Positions 59,945-64,000 of a DNA stretch of 64,000 nt are shown piece by piece. Numbering within the stretch: position 1 is the first letter of the stretch; each line of letters begins with the position of its first letter. The position numbers and the translations under genes were made by a program. The notes beneath the pieces were generated by a model. The model was not told where the DNA came from, did not search any database, and saw only the letters and a program-made list of their open reading frames with translations. The stretch comes from Dirofilaria immitis (lineage: Eukaryota; Nematoda; Chromadorea; Rhabditida; Onchocercidae), in NCBI GenBank assembly GCA_024305405.1, contig JAKNDB010000104.1, positions 62,001 through 126,000 on the forward strand, written 5' to 3'.

Positions 59945-60415
59945 TTAATCCGAATAACGCATAATTTCATCATCCGGTAAATGAGTAATTTCATCATCCG
60001 GAAAATGAGTAATTTCATTATCCGGTAAATGCATAATAATTTCATCATCTGGAAAATAAATAGTTTCATCATCCGGTAAATGAATAGTTTCATCATCCGG
60101 TAAATGAATAGTTTCATCATCTGGAAAATAAATAGTTTCATCATCCGGTAAATGAATAGTTTCATCATCCGGAAAATGCATAGTTTCATCATCCGGAAAA
60201 TGAGTAATTTCATTATCCGGTAAATGCATAATAATTTCATCATCTGGAAAATAAACAGTTTCATCATCCGGTAAATGAATAGTTTCATCATCCGGTAAAT
60301 GAATAGTTTCATCATCCGGAAAATCTCCGATAAATCTCTTCACTTCTTCTTGCATACATAATTTCAATGTGAAATAATATTTCGGTAATTTGTTGCTTAT
60401 TCGATCATTTTCCAA
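59945..60415 (-). CDS. Acidic 8-residue repeat protein or exon
   Basis: After acceptor ttaattaattag the - strand frame reads LENDRISNKLPKYYFTLKLC, then MQEEVKRFIGDF, then 15 units of P-D-D-E-T-I-H-L type (variants PDDETIYF, PDDEIIMHL, PDNEITHF), ending DDEIMRYSD and TAA (59945-59947). The first ATG is at MQEEVK. Units are 24 bp; the two long units are 27 bp, so all length changes keep frame. Units 1-5 and 9-13 show the same order, so a block of eight units (about 195 bp) was duplicated. A second frame is also open through the repeats, as expected when units are multiples of 3, but only this one continues into a protein-like non-repetitive N-terminal part. Family unknown. Could be an expressed acidic repeat protein or a minisatellite in an exon. 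Confidence 0.5.
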   Translation of the reverse strand: MENDRISNKLPKYYFTLKLCMQEEVKRFIGDFPDDETIHLPDDETIHLPDDETVYFPDDEIIMHLPDNEITHFPDDETMHFPDDETIHLPDDETIYFPDDETIHLPDDETIHLPDDETIYFPDDEIIMHLPDNEITHFPDDEITHLPDDEIMRYSD

Positions 60416-60433
60416 CTAATTAATTTTAATTAA

Positions 60434-60510
60434 AAGAGAAAAGAGGGAGGAAGAGAGAGGAGAGAAGGAGCAGGAGAAAAGAAGATGGAGAAAGAGAGAG
60501 GGAAAGAATG
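60434..60510. repeat. GA-rich purine tract
   Basis: About 75 bases of GAGGAAGAGAG type, just upstream (- strand sense) of the acidic repeat frame. Confidence 0.92.
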
Positions 60511-60569
60511 AGGAAAGGAAATAAATGAATATGGATAGGATATGATTGATATTTTATTCAAAAAGAATA

Positions 60570-60735
60570 AGCTGTTGCTGCGAAATACCACACTGCTACT
60601 ATTACTGCTGTATTGCAGTTGCCATTACTTCTACTACAGCGGTTGCTACTACCACTGCTATTGCTACTTCTATTCTGCTAATTGTTACTACTAGTACTGC
60701 AGTAGCATTTGCTGCAACTACTACAACTAATGTTG
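60570..60735. repeat. Degenerate (ACT/GCT)n tract
   Basis: ctgctactattactgctgta-type trinucleotide DNA, register kept for about 165 bases with many substitutions. It gives Ala/Thr/Val-rich open frames on both strands, which I attribute to the repeat. Confidence 0.8.
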
Positions 60736-60847
60736 GCACTATTTGAATCAATTCTGCGTTACCAATGCTAATTGTGGTAGTGCTCACAAACATATATTTT
60801 AAGGCAAAACGATCTCCGATCTTTGTATTCTTTCTCTAATCACTCTG

Positions 60848-60918
60848 TTTTCTCTCTCTCTCCTTTCTTTTCTCTCTCCTCCTCTCTTTTCATTTTCTCT
60901 CTCTTTCTGTCTCTCTAT
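60848..60918. repeat. CT-rich pyrimidine tract
   Basis: About 70 bases of TCTC with CCTCCTC patches, the complement in character of the GA tract 340 bases before it. Confidence 0.92.
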
Positions 60919-61109
60919 GTCACCTTAATTTTTTTTTTGCGTCATCGACCTCAATCTCGGATGAAGTAAGAAATGAAAGGGAAGTTCAGGGAAGGAGGGG
61001 TAGCCAGAGATGAGGATAAATAATCAAATCTTAGGGCAAAAGAAAAAGGATTCGAGAAAATAATTCATATTATACCTTTGCCAAAATGTAAACAAAAACG
61101 TCAACCGCT

Positions 61110-61400
61110 GGAATTAACTCGTTGGCCAACAATATCAGAATTACTTTAACATTGAATATATTACTCAACATTATCATTGTGGTACTTCATAGATTGGCCA
61201 ACAATATCATTTTAACAATGAATAATAAATTGGCCAACAATATTTTTGATATTACCTGATTGAATAAAAGTTTCATCCTAATATTTTATTACTAGCCAAG
61301 TATCATCTTGCATTTTATTATTAGCAAGGAATGTCACTTTAATATTTTGTTTATTAGCCAAGAATAGTATCATTCTGATATCTTCTTGTTGATATCGTCA
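61110..61400. repeat. Degenerate TTGGCCAA-bearing repeat
   Basis: ttggccaacaatatca recurs at about 61120, 61193 and 61230, then weaker forms (ctagccaagtatcat, ttagcaaggaatgtca, ttagccaagaatagtatca) at about 61294-61380. TTGGCCAA is an 8-bp palindrome. Confidence 0.75.
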
Positions 61401-61665
61401 AGAAATCTTTTTGCTTAGGAGATTTTTCGACTTGGAAAGGTTAGAGAGGCAAAAAAATCGAAGAATGAGAAATATTCCTATTCTTCTGATATTTATTAAA
61501 CAAAGATGAAAAGATATCATTGATATCGATGATAAGAATTAAAAATTTATAAATTATTATTTTTGAATTAATTAGATTGAAATAATGAAAAATTTTAAAA
61601 TGGTCAAATTTAAATTTAAATTAGCTTCAAAAATGAAGCCAAGGATTCGTTGAAAATCAAAAATA

Positions 61666-61769
61666 ATGTCGCTCGCTAAGTTTAACCTATTATTTTATCT
61701 CTTGGCTTTTGTTGAACTCAAAAAAGAAAAAAACTGTTCCAACTTGCTGTGTTTTTCTCGAATCCTCAA
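61666..61769 (+). CDS. Possible first exon with signal peptide
   Basis: ATG 61666 reads MSLAKFNLLFYLLAFVELKK and EKNCSNLLCFSRILN, then AAT|GTATTT, the same donor form used by exon 3 of the BAHD1-like gene. The N-terminus looks like a signal peptide. Past the donor the frame runs into a TTA array, which would then be intronic. No second exon was found before the window ends. Confidence 0.28.
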
Positions 61770-61781
61770 TGTATTTCTCAT

Positions 61782-61783
<2 letters not shown>

Positions 61784-61854
<71 letters not shown>

Positions 61855-61870
61855 TATTATTATTATTATT
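61784..61870. repeat. (TTA)n microsatellite
   Basis: About 28 TTA units with one dropped base near the end (attatattatt). Confidence 0.96.
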
Positions 61871-64000
61871 AAAATAATATATGACAGACCTGTATTTGTT
61901 CGACTCAACTAATCATTTTCTTCCTTTAAAATAAACAATAAAAATGAACAAAAATATTACAAAATAAAAATAAAAATAATTAATTTAAGAAAGAATTTCT
62001 TACAATTTTTAAAAAATTTCATTTATAATTACAAAAAAAAAATATTAATATAATGAAAAAAAAAACGAAAATAATTAGTCTCAGAAAAAAATTTCAGTAA
62101 TTTTTTATAAAAAAGAAAAATAACAAAAGAATGAATTTGAATAAAAAACAATAATTATCGAAGAAATCAAATGTTAACTTAGCTGATAAAAATCACAAAA
62201 TGATTATTATAGAAAATGATGATGAATGATATAAATTTAAATATGATAAATTATAATTTTGATATTTTATGAATTATGATTCATTTCATGTATTGTATGA
62301 TTTATTTGTTTTAATTTCCGACTATTTCATATTAATAAATATTTTCCCATTTCTCTCATCAAACAATACTGATAATTAAATTGAAATTTCCTTAAAAGAA
62401 TTCAATTTTTCTAAATCAAATAATAGAAAGCAAAGGGAATCTGCTAAAAATTAATCAAAACAAACATCTTTACAATAATTATTCAATTTCGGATTAGTTA
62501 ATTAATCAAATTAATCACTTATTATCAATGATTATCAAACATTATTGTTCGATCATTCCTGGTGATTAAAGAGCAGAATTTATTTTTTTTTGGGTAGTAA
62601 TTTAACAATTGATCATATTGATAAAGGGGTAGAATTAACATATTTTTCTAGTTCCTTCATTTATTATTTTTAACCATAAAAATAAACAACTATATTGACA
62701 GAAAATCGAACAATTCCAATTTAATTAATCCATTTCAAATTCAATTTAATTATTTTTATGACTTAACTAATTTCCCTGTATATAATTATGAAAATTGCAT
62801 ATCATCCTTTTTCCATCTTCTTCAAACTTTCCGATATTATCAACAAATTGTTAATTTCTTGTTATATGGTTGAAAAGTATTCGTTGAAATTAAATTTCAT
62901 TGGAATATATAAAAATTAGACGAATACATTTATTTTCTACAAACTGAAAATAAAATAAATTTCGCGAGGAGGACGGACAACGAGAGGGGAAAAAAAGAGA
63001 GAGAGAAGAAATTTCGCAGTAAAATTGTCATATTGTCATTTTCTCTGAATCATTTATGCATTGTTCGAATACATAAAAAGAATTCAACCCATCTAAAAAT
63101 ATCAATAATCAAAAATGAAAAAAAAAGAAAAAAACGATGAAAATATTAGATTAAATAAGGGAGAAATGAAAAATAAGGGAGAAAAATTTTCTTTTACAAA
63201 TACAAATAATAATTTGTGAAAGAATTTTAACAATTACTAAAATTCAAATTTCAGTATTCAAATTAATTAATTTATTTCATTATTTATATATCAATGATAA
63301 TATATGAGATATTTTTCCATTATTAATGTTTATTGTTTATTTTATAATATTTATATTTTATATTGAAATAGATAAGCATAAATAAGAATAATGAATATGT
63401 GATATATTGTAATCATATACATTTGTTTGGATAATTTATTTAATTCAACTATGTTTGTTTCATCATATTTCTAATAAATATATTTATAAATAGCTTTTTC
63501 ATTTCTTTCTTTTTTTTTTTTATATATTCTAACCAAAATTTCGAATTTACTCGAAACATCAAGGTTAATTTTTTTGAAATGTTTTTGAAACTGTGAACGA
63601 AATTTCCTACTTTTTCAATCCTGTAATTTACAAGAGAAAGAGAGAAGAAAGAAAAAAGAAAGAGAGAAGAAGAGATGGAAAGAAAGAAAGAAAGAAAGAA
63701 AGAGGTGAAAGGTGATAATTTTCAATTTTGACACAAATTTCGAACAAATGCAATATCATTCAAGCATGATACGGTTCATTTCATTCATCACGTCACAGTT
63801 TTGATTGCCTCAAAAATATCCCGAAACTAAACATTGGCCGCATTTCTTCTTTTTTTAGCCAAATGATTAATTGCACGGTTAAAAGTAAATGAACTGTTTC
63901 CGCAAAGATACCAATCTCGTTTACTAACCTCATGATATCAATTTATCATTTGTAAAAAATAAATATAACTTTTGCACGAAATGATTAATTTAAAAATAAT
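61871..64000. other. Intergenic to window end
   Basis: AT-rich DNA with GA tracts at 62990-63008 and 63632-63705, the latter ending in (GAAA)n. A less AT-rich patch at 63730-63935 carries a - strand ATG frame of about 46 residues, MRLVNEIGIFAETVHLLLTV and on to FLRQSKL, with no support beyond composition. Confidence 0.4.

Noticed and set aside
59881..60315. Met-Met-Lys-Leu-Phe-Ile-Tyr-Arg repeat frame
   Set aside because: Second frame through the same 24-bp repeat; it does not join the protein-like lead-in or a splice acceptor.
60546..60793. Ala/Thr/Val-rich frames on both strands
   Set aside because: Open on both strands at once because of a degenerate trinucleotide array; no splice site or domain.

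Overview
The window is very AT-rich, low-density nuclear DNA from an animal. A nematode fits best. The splice acceptors are short TTTCAG, TTTTAG or ATTTAG sites sitting in A/T-rich DNA with no long pyrimidine tract, and there is one eukaryotic tRNA gene. I cannot name the species. There is no sign of bacterial genes, CRISPR or viral genes. Roughly 3 kb of the 64 kb can be read as exon; the rest is intron, decayed sequence and simple repeats.

Layout. 1-4000: two related, decayed C2H2 zinc-finger loci on the + strand. 4000-10900: mostly empty. 10931-11644: a small three-exon + strand gene for a secreted cysteine-rich protein that I do not recognise. 13891-13962: tRNA-His(GTG) on the - strand. 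14000-23400: AT-rich DNA with a 25-bp satellite and several microsatellites. 23424-32520: the main gene, nine exons on the - strand, encoding a protein with a C-terminal BAH domain of the BAHD1 type (chromatin silencing). 32600-64000: gene-poor DNA crowded with trinucleotide tracts (GAT, AAT), GA/CT tracts, minisatellites, fold-back repeats and TGATAA motifs. Possible exons in this last part lie at 51898-52024, 55296-55445, 59945-60415 and 61666-61769, none of them identified.

The BAHD1-like model is internally consistent. All donor and acceptor phases agree, and the exons add to 1,905 nt. The frame is broken six times, each time by the apparent loss of one A in a sense-strand A run (a T run on the + strand). 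Adding six bases gives exactly 637 codons. The simplest reading is uncorrected homopolymer error in the assembly, not a dead gene. This also warns that other broken frames here may be artefacts.

I found no multi-gene system. The most interesting structures are a GC-rich hairpin at 42421-42482, a complex fold-back repeat at 41525-41870, three tandem palindromes at 40732-40858, a perfect run of about 89 GAT units at 53762-54028, and an in-frame 24-bp minisatellite with an open acidic reading frame at 59945-60415.
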